Positions 27,821 through 36,501 of a stretch of DNA of 64,000 bases are shown piece after piece; the stretch's first letter is position 1; each line of letters starts with the position of its first letter. The translations under genes and the position numbers were made by a program. A model generated the notes under the pieces. It did no database searches. It worked only from the letters and a program-made list of their open reading frames with translations, and was not told where the DNA came from. Source of the stretch: RHKX01 sp963823275. GTDB lineage: Bacteria > Actinomycetota > Thermoleophilia > Solirubrobacterales > 70-9. The stretch is taken from NCBI GenBank assembly GCA_963823275.1, contig CAWGKW010000002.1, positions 682,001 through 746,000 of the forward strand. The letters run 5' to 3'.

Positions 27821-28558
27821 TCAGGAGATGTCACGCCGGCGCAGCCGGACGACGCCCAGCGCGATCGGGACGACCACCCAGACGATCGAGGCGGTGGCGA
27901 TCTTGTCCCATTGGTCCGTCGTCGAATCGGTGAGGGCGTCCCAAGCTCCGGGGTCGATCCAGGCGATGGCGTCGTTGACGGCGCCCGAGATCGCTCCGAT
28001 CCCGGTGACGATGATCGGCGCGACGAAGTTCAGGACGATCGCGGCGGGTGAGTTCATCAGGATTGCGGCAAGGCCGAAGCCGAACATGAGAACGAGGAAC
28101 TCGTAGACGACGATCCGCCCCGCATCATCGAACGAGATCGTGAAGCTGCCGCCATCGAGGGCCGTTCCGATCGCCGCCAGGGTCGCGCTCAGAAGCACGA
28201 TCGTGCCCAGCAACGCGAGTGTCGCCCCCAGCTTGGCCGCGACGACCCGCTCCCTGATCGGGACGAGAGCAAATGTGCTCAGCGCCGTGCGCTGGGTCCA
28301 CTCACTCGTCATCAGCAGGATCGGGATGATCGGGAGCAGGATGCTGCTTGCCAGCATCGCGTCGACGAACGTCTCTCCGAGTGTCCTCGTCGCGTTGCCG
28401 GTCGCAACATCCGCGATCACGGCCGCGACCGCCGACAGCGCGGTGAGGAGAGCCAGCCACAGGCCGGACCGGGTGTCGACCATCTTTCGGAACTCGACCC
28501 GGCTGAGTCGGAGGAGAGAGGCTTGGCTCGAGCGCGAGCTCAGCGGTGCGCCGCTCAC
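27821..28558 (-). CDS. ABC-2 type transporter permease
   Basis: A 245-residue membrane protein with six helices, of the ABC-2 permease type that pairs with a separate ATPase for export or for membrane-active peptide resistance. It includes the TSEWTQRTALSTFALVP segment usual in such permeases. GTG start overlaps the ATPase stop (GTGA). The substrate is unknown. Confidence 0.85.
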   Translation of the reverse strand: MSGAPLSSRSSQASLLRLSRVEFRKMVDTRSGLWLALLTALSAVAAVIADVATGNATRTLGETFVDAMLASSILLPIIPILLMTSEWTQRTALSTFALVPIRERVVAAKLGATLALLGTIVLLSATLAAIGTALDGGSFTISFDDAGRIVVYEFLVLMFGFGLAAILMNSPAAIVLNFVAPIIVTGIGAISGAVNDAIAWIDPGAWDALTDSTTDQWDKIATASIVWVVVPIALGVVRLRRRDIS

Positions 28559-29445
28559 TCGCCCGGCCCCTCTTCACCGGAGGTGAGCGCAAGGAAGAGC
28601 TGTTCGAGGCCGCCGGGATCGGCCGGCCTGAGCTCACTGAGGACAACCCCTTCCGCATGGGCGGCACGCCCGACCGACTCCGGGTCGGCGTCGGCGAGCA
28701 GACCGGCCTCGGCCGGGACGGCCTCGATCCCGGCGGCGGCGAGGGCGGCGGCGAGGGCATCCCCGTCCGGGCTGCCGACGACCGTGCCCCTCGATGTCAG
28801 CAGCTCCGCCTTGGACCCGGAGGCGACGAGCTTGCCCCTGTTGATCAGGACGAGCCGGTCGGCGATCATCTCGATCTCGTTCAACAGGTGGGATGAGAGG
28901 AGGACGGTGCCGCCCTGGTCGGCGAAATGCCGGAGCAGCTCCCGCATCCAGATGATCCCCTCCGGATCGAGGCCGTTGGCGGGTTCGTCAAGGATCAGGA
29001 CGGAGGGGTCGCCGAGCAGAACCTGCGCGAGGCCCAAGCGCTGGCGCATTCCCAGTGAGTATCCGCCGACTCGCCGCCTCCCCGTCGCCCGGCTCAACCC
29101 GACCAGCGTCAGCATCTCGTCGATACGAGCGGGGTCCGCGCCGATCGTCTCAGCGCACAACCTCAACGTTTCCCGTCCCGTGCGGCCGGTGTGCTGAGCG
29201 CTGGCGTCGAGCATCACGCCGACATGGCCAGCGGGGTTGGCGATCCTTCGGTAGTCCTCGCCGAGGACGGTCGCCCTCCCCGCCGTTCTGGCGGTCAGAC
29301 AGCAGATCATCCGCAGCGTGGTCGACTTGCCGGCCCCGTTCGGACCGAGAAAGCCGGTTACGGTCCCCGGATCACATTGAAAAGACAGGTCTTCGACGGC
29401 CGTAGTGCGGCCGAATCGCTTGGTCAGTCCAACGGCCTCGATCAT
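28555..29445 (-). CDS. ABC transporter ATPase, export type
   Basis: A 296-residue ATPase. Walker A GPNGAGKST is at residues 34-42, with signature YSLGMRQRLGLA, Walker B VLILDEPANGLDPEG and H-loop LSSHLLNE. The C-terminal 80 residues resemble the accessory region of BcrA/NatA-type exporters. Forms a two-component exporter with the permease that follows. Its ATG overlaps the stop of the GST-like gene upstream. Confidence 0.92.
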   Translation of the reverse strand: MIEAVGLTKRFGRTTAVEDLSFQCDPGTVTGFLGPNGAGKSTTLRMICCLTARTAGRATVLGEDYRRIANPAGHVGVMLDASAQHTGRTGRETLRLCAETIGADPARIDEMLTLVGLSRATGRRRVGGYSLGMRQRLGLAQVLLGDPSVLILDEPANGLDPEGIIWMRELLRHFADQGGTVLLSSHLLNEIEMIADRLVLINRGKLVASGSKAELLTSRGTVVGSPDGDALAAALAAAGIEAVPAEAGLLADADPESVGRAAHAEGVVLSELRPADPGGLEQLFLALTSGEEGPGE

Positions 29446-30182
29446 GTGCGGCTGGGGACCCAGCCGACTGGAAACGCCCCTGCGGGCACGTGGCCCGGGT
29501 AATCGGGAAACCAGCGCATCGCGATCTCGGTTCCGGCACAGCTCTCGAGCAGAGGCTCGAGGTCGCCGACCGTCATCAGGACCCGGATCGTCGAGCCGAT
29601 CTGCAGGTCGGCGGCGGTCGGCGCCTCGCCGCCGATGATCCCGGCGGAGGCCAGTTGGTTGATGTGATCGACCTTCTCCGGGATCCCGGCCAGCTGCTCG
29701 GCGAGGAGCACTGCGGTGATCCCGTGATAGCGCCAGGTGGCCCGCACGTACTTGATCGCGAAGTCCGTGCCGGCGGGATCCAGGGGTTCACCGCCGGCGA
29801 AGGTTCCGAGCGCCTCGGGCCGGAACTGGAGGGCGCCCCAGCCGAGGGTCCGGCCCAGATCCTGAAGCTCCTCGTCGCCCCACCGGTCGGCCTCGCGAAC
29901 CTGGTCGGCGATCGGCTCCGGAAAGAGCGGCGGGTCCGGGGCGATCTCCTCGAGCCTGGCGAAGATCGCCCGCGATCCGTGGACGGGCTCGCCGTCGACG
30001 AGCATCCCCGGAACGGTCCGGTGACCCTCCCCGTAGATCGCCTCCATCTGCTCGTTGTGCTCGCCGACGGTCATCTCCACCCGTTCGAACTCGATCCCCT
30101 TGTAATCCAGCGCCGCGGCGGCGGCGTGGGAGGGGTGGGAGGGGGGCAGGACGTGGAGCGTGACGCTCGGTGAGGTGCTCAT
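29442..30182 (-). CDS. Glutathione S-transferase-like protein
   Basis: A 246-residue protein. The N-terminal thioredoxin-like half has TVPGMLVDGEPVHGSRAIFARL (cis-Pro and the Ser that binds the thiol's gamma-glutamyl group), and the C-terminal half is helical. The usual N-terminal catalytic Cys/Ser motif is replaced by HPSHAAA. Actinobacteria generally use mycothiol rather than glutathione, so the thiol partner is open. TAGAGT at 30195-30190 lies 7 nt before the ATG with no Shine-Dalgarno. Confidence 0.8.
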   Translation of the reverse strand: MSTSPSVTLHVLPPSHPSHAAAAALDYKGIEFERVEMTVGEHNEQMEAIYGEGHRTVPGMLVDGEPVHGSRAIFARLEEIAPDPPLFPEPIADQVREADRWGDEELQDLGRTLGWGALQFRPEALGTFAGGEPLDPAGTDFAIKYVRATWRYHGITAVLLAEQLAGIPEKVDHINQLASAGIIGGEAPTAADLQIGSTIRVLMTVGDLEPLLESCAGTEIAMRWFPDYPGHVPAGAFPVGWVPSRT

Positions 30183-30189
30183 CGCTCGG

Positions 30190-30195
30190 ACTCTA
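30190..30195 (-). promoter_or_regulatory. Candidate -10 box of the GST-like gene
   Basis: TAGAGT on the minus strand, 7 nt before the ATG; leaderless pattern. Confidence 0.5.
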
Positions 30196-30202
30196 GGGCG
30201 CT

Positions 30203-31438
30203 CTAGGGGTCGCCGCCCTGATGAGACAGCTGCTCCTGAAAGCTCGCCCGGGTTCCAGCGGGACTGGATGCGCCGGCGTTCATCCGCCGCCGGCCGATCA
30301 GGAAGACGAGCGTGCTGGCCCCGACGGCGCCCGCCGCGGCGGCGGCGAACGAGGCTCCGTAGCCGCCGAGCGCCGCCGCCACCCCGGCGATCGGCGCGCC
30401 CAGTCCGACGCCGAGATCGAAGCAGGCGGTGAACGTGCCCATGGCGATCCCCCGCCGCTCCTGAGGCACGCGATCCATGACCAGCAGAATCAGGCTGGGG
30501 AAGATGAGCGAGAAGGCTCCGCCGACGGCGACCGCGCCCGCGGCGGCCACCGGGAGGCTCTGCGCGAGCCCGATGACCACCAGCCCGAACGCCTCGAGCA
30601 GGCCGGCTCCGATCGCGCATCGGACGCCCCCGAAACGATCGGGCAGCCAGCCGAAGAACACACGCGCTGTGACCACCGTGAGCGCGAAGGCGGTGAAGAT
30701 GGTCGCGCCGTGTTCGATGCCGCGATCGTCGAGGTGAAGCACGATGAAGCCGGCCAGCGCCGCGTACCCGAGCGTCGCCAAGGTCATCGCCAGTCCCGGC
30801 CCCAGCGCTTCCGGTGCGAGCAGGCGGGTTCGCCCCGAGGTGTCGGGCTCCCGGGCCGGCCGGGGTGGCTCCGGGATGCGCAGGGCGATCATCGCGGCGG
30901 CGAGGGGGGCGGCGGCGGCGAAGGCCCAGACGGCCTCGTAGCCCGCGGCGCGATGCAGGAGGTCGCCGATCGGCGGGCCCAACGAGAGCCCACCCCAGAT
31001 CGCGAGGCCGTAGAGGCCGATGATCCGCCCGCGTCGCGCGGGATCGGTGATGTCGACGACCCAGGCCGAGCTTGCGGTGTAGACGACGCCCTCGCCGGCG
31101 CCGAGAATCAGGCGGGCCACCAGCAGGCCGGCCACGCCGAGCGGCAGGAAGTAGAGGAGGCTGGCCACGACCGTGACGATGGTTCCTGTGATCACGACGG
31201 GCTTGCGACCTCGGGCATCGGCGATGCTGCCCGCCAGCGGCCGGAAGGCGATCCCGGTCAACGCGTAGGCGCCGACGACGATCCCCACCGCCAGATCGGT
31301 CGAGCCGATCGGCCCCTTCACGTACTGCGGCAGGACGGGGATCGTCGCGCCGATGCTGAGCAGCACCAGCAGCGTGACCGCGAACAGGGCTGAGAAGGTT
31401 GCTCTGGGCGCCGCGGCTCCCTCGGCGGTCGGGCTCAC
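30203..31438 (-). CDS. MFS transporter
   Basis: A 411-residue, 12-helix major facilitator. Motif A between helices 2 and 3 reads GSIADARGRKP and its second-half copy is GWLPDRFGG. The overall pattern suits drug or metabolite efflux. GTG start overlaps the stop of the upstream acyl-CoA ligase (GTGA), so the two are co-translated. The substrate is not predictable. Confidence 0.88.
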   Translation of the reverse strand: MSPTAEGAAAPRATFSALFAVTLLVLLSIGATIPVLPQYVKGPIGSTDLAVGIVVGAYALTGIAFRPLAGSIADARGRKPVVITGTIVTVVASLLYFLPLGVAGLLVARLILGAGEGVVYTASSAWVVDITDPARRGRIIGLYGLAIWGGLSLGPPIGDLLHRAAGYEAVWAFAAAAPLAAAMIALRIPEPPRPAREPDTSGRTRLLAPEALGPGLAMTLATLGYAALAGFIVLHLDDRGIEHGATIFTAFALTVVTARVFFGWLPDRFGGVRCAIGAGLLEAFGLVVIGLAQSLPVAAAGAVAVGGAFSLIFPSLILLVMDRVPQERRGIAMGTFTACFDLGVGLGAPIAGVAAALGGYGASFAAAAAGAVGASTLVFLIGRRRMNAGASSPAGTRASFQEQLSHQGGDP

Positions 31439-32892
31439 ATGGACTCCGCGGACCCACCCGTGCGCAGCTCCGCACGCTTAATCTTGCCGCTCGCCGTCTT
31501 CGGCAGCGAATCGGCGAACTCGACGATCCGGGGATACTTGTAGGGAGCGGTCGTCCGTTTGACGTGCTCCTGAAGCTCGGCCGCGAGCGCCTCGCCCGGC
31601 TCGCCGGAGCGGAGCACGACCACGGCCCTGACGACCGAGCCGCGCTCGGGGTCGGGAGCGGCGACCGCCGCCGCCTCCGATACGGCGGGGTGGGTGAGCA
31701 GGGCGGACTCGACCTCGAAGGGCCCGATCCGGTAGCCGGAGGAGAGGATCACGTCGTCGGAGCGGCCCTCGAACCAGAGGTAGCCGTCGTCGTCGGCGGA
31801 GACGAGATCGCCGGTTCGCCACCACTCCTCGGCGAAGGGCTCCGCGTCGATGTAGCGGCTGAAGAACGTCGGGCAGCTCGACGTTCGGAGCACCAGCTCG
31901 CCGTCGTCGACGCGCAGGTCGATGCCCGGCAGCGGCAGGCCCATCGAGCCGTCCCGGACCTCGCCGCCGGTCAGCGCTCCGGTCAGCGCTCCGGTCTCGG
32001 TCTGCCCGTAGCCGTCGTGAATGTCCATGCCCATGCCCTCGCGGAACGCTCGGATCACCTCGGCATTGAGCGGCTCCCCGGCGCTGACCATGCGGCGCAG
32101 CCCCCGGATCGGGCGCAGCTCGGTGCGCTTTGCCAGCATCCGGTACTCGGTCGGTGCCTGGCAGAGGACGTCAATGCCCTCCCGCTCGCAGATGGCAAGT
32201 CGCTCGTCGGGGTCGAAACGACCCTCGTGGATGAAGGCGGCGGCGCCGCCGAGCCAGGCGGCGATGAACGAGTTCCGGGCCGACTTCGACCATCCGGTGG
32301 CGGCGGTGCACCAGGCGAGATCACCCCTGCGGGCGCCGAACCAGTGCTCGGCCTGCAGGCTCTGCCCGAACAGGTAGCGATGAGGATGGACCGCCGCGCG
32401 AGCCGAGCCGGTCGTCCCCGAGGTGAAGACGATCAGGGCGGGGTCGTCGGGGTCGAGATCGGCGGGCCCGGCGGGCGGCGCCTGCGGCCGCTCCTCATCG
32501 AGGATCTCGAGGATCTCGGTGAGCGTCAGGTATGGCACCCCCCCGGGGAGCTGGGCGAGGTAGCGCTCCTCGCCGAGAGCGATCGCCGGATCGGCGACGG
32601 CGATGCGGTGGGCGAGATCGCCCTCGCGCAGCTGCGTGCTGCAGGGGAGCGCGACGGCCCCGATCCGAAAGCAGGCCAGCATCGAGAGCACCCACTCCGA
32701 CCGATTTCCGATCAGCGTCATCACGACGTCGCCGCGACCGACCCCGCGGGCCTCCAGCGCACCCGCGAGGCCGGCCGAACGGGCCGAAAGCTCGCCGAAT
32801 CCCCAGGTTCGTCGTCCGCCCGATTCATCGACCGCGACCAGGGCGGTCTGCGCTGCCGGGAAGGAGTTCAGGACTTCGTCGGTGAAGTTCAT
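31435..32892 (-). CDS. AMP-forming acyl-CoA synthetase
   Basis: A 485-residue adenylate-forming enzyme that activates a carboxylic acid to its CoA thioester. The P-loop is VFTSGTTGSAR, the adenine site DGYGQTETG, the hinge region GRSDDVILSSGYRIGP and the catalytic Lys is in KTASGKIKR. Closest in style to medium-chain/AcsM-type ligases. ATG 32892 is preferred over GTG 32904, because TAGCGT at 32908-32903 would place a leaderless start at the ATG. Operon with the MFS gene. Confidence 0.9.
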   Translation of the reverse strand: MNFTDEVLNSFPAAQTALVAVDESGGRRTWGFGELSARSAGLAGALEARGVGRGDVVMTLIGNRSEWVLSMLACFRIGAVALPCSTQLREGDLAHRIAVADPAIALGEERYLAQLPGGVPYLTLTEILEILDEERPQAPPAGPADLDPDDPALIVFTSGTTGSARAAVHPHRYLFGQSLQAEHWFGARRGDLAWCTAATGWSKSARNSFIAAWLGGAAAFIHEGRFDPDERLAICEREGIDVLCQAPTEYRMLAKRTELRPIRGLRRMVSAGEPLNAEVIRAFREGMGMDIHDGYGQTETGALTGALTGGEVRDGSMGLPLPGIDLRVDDGELVLRTSSCPTFFSRYIDAEPFAEEWWRTGDLVSADDDGYLWFEGRSDDVILSSGYRIGPFEVESALLTHPAVSEAAAVAAPDPERGSVVRAVVVLRSGEPGEALAAELQEHVKRTTAPYKYPRIVEFADSLPKTASGKIKRAELRTGGSAESM

Positions 32893-32902
32893 CGGCCCCG
32901 GC

Positions 32903-32908
32903 ACGCTA
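32903..32908 (-). promoter_or_regulatory. Candidate -10 box of the acyl-CoA synthetase gene
   Basis: TAGCGT on the minus strand, 10 nt before the ATG at 32892. Confidence 0.4.
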
Positions 32909-32919
32909 TCGGGGGCGCG

Positions 32920-35307
32920 TCAGTTCTTCCGCTTGACCTTCCAGGTCCGGGTTGCGGCGGAGCCGTCGACGTTGCCCACGGCGTCGATGGATCTGACCTT
33001 GAAGGTGTGCTCGCCGCGCTTGTACTTCTTCACGTAGGGCGACTTGCAGGCCTTCCATGCCTTGCCCTTGTCGCGCTTGCACTCGAACTCCGACCCGGAT
33101 TCGGTCGAGCTGAACCTGAACCTGAGCTTCGTCTTGTCCTTGTTGGACCGCTCCGTCTTGGCGGGCTGTCTATCCAGGGTCGTGTTCGGCTTGACAGTGT
33201 CGACTGAGAACGAGCGCTCGGCCGGCGTCGGGTCGATGTTTCCCGCCGCGTCGATGGACCTGACCTCGAAGGTGTGTGAACCGTCGGCGAGCGCGGTGTA
33301 GGCCCGGGGTGAGGTGCAGCCGGCAAAGGCCTCGCCGTCGAGGCTGCATTGAATCGCTGCGCCACCGTTCGAGGCGGCGAACTCGAACGAGACATCGCCG
33401 CTCGCCACCCCGCCGGCCGGACCGGAGGTGAAGCTCGTGTCGGGCGGGACGGTATCCACGACGATCGAGCTCGAGGCCGGAGTCGGGTCGGGTTCATCGG
33501 CGTCGTTGACCGCCCGCACCTCGAAGGTGTGGGCGCCGTCGGTCAGCGAAGCGGTCGTGTGGGTGCCGTTGCCCGAGCAGGCGGCGAAGGCGGCCGAGTC
33601 CACCCTGCAGTGGAAGTCGGCCACCGCCTCGTCGGTGGAGAACGTGAATGTGGCGGTGGGATCGTTGGTGACGGCGGGCGGTTCGGAGTCGATGGAGGTC
33701 TCGGGAGCGTTGCTCCGCGCCGCCGAGGCGATCGCGTCGTCGTTCTCGGCGCCCCCGATCAGCTCCAGCCCGTCGGGGGTCACCGCGACGCTGCGAATCA
33801 GGTCGAGACCCGATGCCGCGCCGTCGAGGGTTGCCCCAGGGGCCGCACACGCTCCGCTCCCGCTCGGCCCCGAGGCCGTCTCGCCGGTGACGCATGAGTC
33901 CCAGGCGAGGTCTCCATTCGCGATCTGACGATCAAACGAGGCGATCGCGTCATCGCCGGCGGCCGCCGCGTAGAGGCTCTTCCCGTCTGGGCTGATCGCA
34001 AGCGATTGCGTGAACTTGAGGCCGCTGCCCTCTCCGTTGGTGGTCGCCGACGGGATCTCCGTGCAGCCGGCGGAACCGACGCTCTGGCTGCCGGTCAGAC
34101 ACTCGATCAGGGTCAGGTCGCCGGTCGTCGCGTTCCGGGCGAAGTCGTTGACCGCCGAGTCGGTCTGGGAGCCCGCGTAGACGGAGCTGCCGTCAGGCGA
34201 GATCGCGATCGCCTGAATCCTGTCCATCCCCGAACCGGTGCCCAATGCGTTCGCCGTCGGCACAGCGGTGCCGCAGGCCCCCGTCCCGGAAGGCCCCGTC
34301 CCGGTCTCGCCGGTGATGCAGTCGTTGGGGCTCAGGACGCCGTTGCCGGTGTTGCGGTCGAACCAGGTGATCGCCGCGTCGCCGTTGGAGCCGACGTAGA
34401 CCGACTCACCGTCGGCGCTGACGACGGGAATGAAGGTCTGGTCGAGCCCGGTCCCCGCGCCGCCGACCGTGGTCGTCGGGAAATCGGCGCAGGCGGCCGT
34501 TCCCGTGGATCCGCTCTCCGCCTCGCCGGTGATGCAACCACCGTAGGTGAGTGCGCCGTCGATCAGGGCCCGCGAGAATCCCGCGATCGAGTCGTCGTTG
34601 GCGGAGGTCACGTAGACCGATTTTCCGTTCGGGCTGATCGTGATCCCGCTCGGCGAATCGAGCCCGGAGTCCGTGCCGTTCACGGTCTCCGACGGGATGT
34701 CCTCGCATTGGCCCCCGCCGGTCGTCGTGCTGGCCTCCTCACCGCTGTAACAGTCGACGAACGTCAGCCCTCCCGTGCCGAGGTCGCGATCGAACTGGAC
34801 GACCGCGTCGTCGTTCTGGGAGATCGCGTAGACGGAGGTCCCACCGGGACTGATCGCGGCGTCGATCAGGTCGTCGAACCCGGTGTCCGACGCTCCCGCG
34901 GCAGCGGTCGGGGAAGCCTCACAGGCTCCGGTCCCCCCGCCGACGACCGGACCGCCCGAGGTCCCCCCGGTGATGCACTCCGAGAACGTGATCTCGCCGG
35001 TGCTCGCGTTGCGCTCGAGGTGGACGATCGCATCGTCGCCCTGCGCCGTCGCGTAGATCGAGCTTCCGCTGTTGCTGACGTCGACGCTCTGGATACCGTC
35101 CAGCCCACTGTCTGCCCCGCCGGTCGTCGGCAGGGGAGCCTGGGTGCATGCGGAGGTTCCGGCGTTGCCTGTGGCGGAGTCGCCGCTGATGCAGTCTCCA
35201 CCCGAGAGGTCGCCGGTCGCTCCGAGGGCGGCCCCCGCCGAGACCGAGATCGCACACGCAATCGAAGCCGCTGATGCGATCCCTCGCCGCGTCCTCCGCT
35301 CCGCCAT
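32920..35307 (-). CDS. Secreted beta-propeller protein with Ig-like C-terminal modules
   Basis: A 795-residue surface protein. A signal peptide (about residues 1-31) is followed by about seven repeats near 65 residues each, of the type SGLD..(S)I.ISPDG.SVY....DDAI..F.R with a conserved CITG and AC pair. These resemble YVTN/lactonase-like propeller blades. From about residue 545 there are three bacterial-Ig-like modules of the type TFEVRA.DAAGN.DPTPA. The cysteine pairs in each blade could form disulfides outside the cell. The ligand is unknown. Leaderless-type start with TAGTAT 6 nt upstream. Confidence 0.88.
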   Translation of the reverse strand: MAERRTRRGIASAASIACAISVSAGAALGATGDLSGGDCISGDSATGNAGTSACTQAPLPTTGGADSGLDGIQSVDVSNSGSSIYATAQGDDAIVHLERNASTGEITFSECITGGTSGGPVVGGGTGACEASPTAAAGASDTGFDDLIDAAISPGGTSVYAISQNDDAVVQFDRDLGTGGLTFVDCYSGEEASTTTGGGQCEDIPSETVNGTDSGLDSPSGITISPNGKSVYVTSANDDSIAGFSRALIDGALTYGGCITGEAESGSTGTAACADFPTTTVGGAGTGLDQTFIPVVSADGESVYVGSNGDAAITWFDRNTGNGVLSPNDCITGETGTGPSGTGACGTAVPTANALGTGSGMDRIQAIAISPDGSSVYAGSQTDSAVNDFARNATTGDLTLIECLTGSQSVGSAGCTEIPSATTNGEGSGLKFTQSLAISPDGKSLYAAAAGDDAIASFDRQIANGDLAWDSCVTGETASGPSGSGACAAPGATLDGAASGLDLIRSVAVTPDGLELIGGAENDDAIASAARSNAPETSIDSEPPAVTNDPTATFTFSTDEAVADFHCRVDSAAFAACSGNGTHTTASLTDGAHTFEVRAVNDADEPDPTPASSSIVVDTVPPDTSFTSGPAGGVASGDVSFEFAASNGGAAIQCSLDGEAFAGCTSPRAYTALADGSHTFEVRSIDAAGNIDPTPAERSFSVDTVKPNTTLDRQPAKTERSNKDKTKLRFRFSSTESGSEFECKRDKGKAWKACKSPYVKKYKRGEHTFKVRSIDAVGNVDGSAATRTWKVKRKN

Positions 35308-35313
35308 GCGGGG

Positions 35314-35319
35314 ATACTA
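35314..35319 (-). promoter_or_regulatory. Candidate -10 box of the propeller gene
   Basis: TAGTAT on the minus strand, 6 nt before the ATG at 35307; leaderless pattern. Confidence 0.5.
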
Positions 35320-35360
35320 GAACCCGGCGGCCGGATCCGCGCCACCAGAGGGCGCGAGCG

Positions 35361-35591
35361 CTACTCGTAGAGCTTGACGATGCGGATGCTGCCCTCGGGA
35401 GCGGCGTCCACGCAGAGGTTGCAGAGCACGCACTCGTCGAGGTTCTCGCGAACGATCGTGACGCGATCGGTGTCGGAGGCGAAGATGTTGACGGGGCAGA
35501 CCTCGGCGAGCTTTGCCGAGAGCGCCGCGTCGCCGACGATCGAGTCGTCGACCTCGACGTCGATGAAGATCCCATGCTCCGGCTCGCTCAT
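35361..35591 (-). CDS. FixX-like ferredoxin
   Basis: A 76-residue iron-sulfur protein. The pattern VCPVNIF, then CVLCNLC and a final GSIRIVKLY matches FixX-type ferredoxins that accompany ETF:quinone oxidoreductases. Four Cys are available for one 4Fe-4S cluster. Its ATG overlaps the stop of the sucD-like gene, so it is made with a CoA ligase, an unusual partner. No ETF genes are in the window. Confidence 0.8.
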   Translation of the reverse strand: MSEPEHGIFIDVEVDDSIVGDAALSAKLAEVCPVNIFASDTDRVTIVRENLDECVLCNLCVDAAPEGSIRIVKLYE

Positions 35592-36499
35592 CGGCCCAGC
35601 AACTCCTTGACGCGCGCTGGGATCTCGTCGATCCGCTCGACGACTGGGATCCCGGCCGCCTCGAGCCGCGCGATCTTCTCCGTCGCCGAATCCTCGACGC
35701 CCTCGACGATCGTGCCGGCGTGACCGAAGCTCATGCCCTGCATCTCCTCGTCGTCCATGAAGCGTCCCGCCATGAAGGCGACGATCGGCATCTTCGAGGC
35801 GGCCTCGTCGCGCCACTCGACCAGCTCGGCCTCCATGCGACCGCCGGGCTCGGTGTAGATGACGATCGCTTCGGTCTGGGGGTCGGCCTCGAACAGCGGC
35901 ATCAGCTCGGCGTAGGTGGAGCCGATGATCGCGTCGCCGCCGATCGAGATCGCGGTCGAGATGCCCAGACCGGCGGCGGTCAGGGTGGAGGAGATCTCCG
36001 TGGTCATGCCTCCCGAGCGGCTCATCACGCCGACCGGGCCGGCGACATAGGCCTTCGCTGCGTCCTTCGCGGGGCCGCCGATACCGCCCATCTTGGCGAC
36101 GCCGGGGGTGATCAGGCCGAGGCAATTCGGCCCGATGATGCGGGCCCCGTGCAGGTTGGCCAGCTCGACCATCTCGGCGACATCCTTGCGGGGGATGCGC
36201 TCGGTGACGACGACGATCAGCTTGATCCCGTTCTCGATCGCTTCCATGACGGCGTCCTTGGTGAAGGCGGGGGGGACCGTCGCGACGGCGCCGTCGATCG
36301 GCCCGCCGTGATGGGCGACGGCCTGCTCGACGGTGTCGAAGACCGGCACGCCGTGGACCTCGCGGCCCTTGCGGCCCGGGGTGACCCCGCCGACGATCTT
36401 GGAGCCGAAGTCGAGGCACTCGCGGGTCAGGTTGACGGCCTCGCGCCCGGTGATGCCCTGGACGATGAACGTGAAATCCTCGTTGAGCAGTACGGCCAT
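35588..36499 (-). CDS. Succinyl-CoA ligase alpha subunit-like protein (SucD family)
   Basis: A 303-residue protein with a CoA-binding Rossmann domain (FIVQGITGREAV, then IIGPNCLGLITPG) and a ligase domain with the phospho-His loop MSFGHAGTIVEG. It catalyses acid + CoA + NTP conversion together with the beta subunit encoded 2 nt upstream. The substrate could be succinate, malate or another acid; sequence alone does not decide. Length is normal for SucD. Confidence 0.88.
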   Translation of the reverse strand: MAVLLNEDFTFIVQGITGREAVNLTRECLDFGSKIVGGVTPGRKGREVHGVPVFDTVEQAVAHHGGPIDGAVATVPPAFTKDAVMEAIENGIKLIVVVTERIPRKDVAEMVELANLHGARIIGPNCLGLITPGVAKMGGIGGPAKDAAKAYVAGPVGVMSRSGGMTTEISSTLTAAGLGISTAISIGGDAIIGSTYAELMPLFEADPQTEAIVIYTEPGGRMEAELVEWRDEAASKMPIVAFMAGRFMDDEEMQGMSFGHAGTIVEGVEDSATEKIARLEAAGIPVVERIDEIPARVKELLGR

Positions 36500-36501
36500 G
36501 G

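Noticed and set aside
29442..31475. Apparent fusion of an Arg-rich domain to the GST-like protein
   Set aside because: The part upstream of 30182 is a shadow of the MFS gene in another frame.
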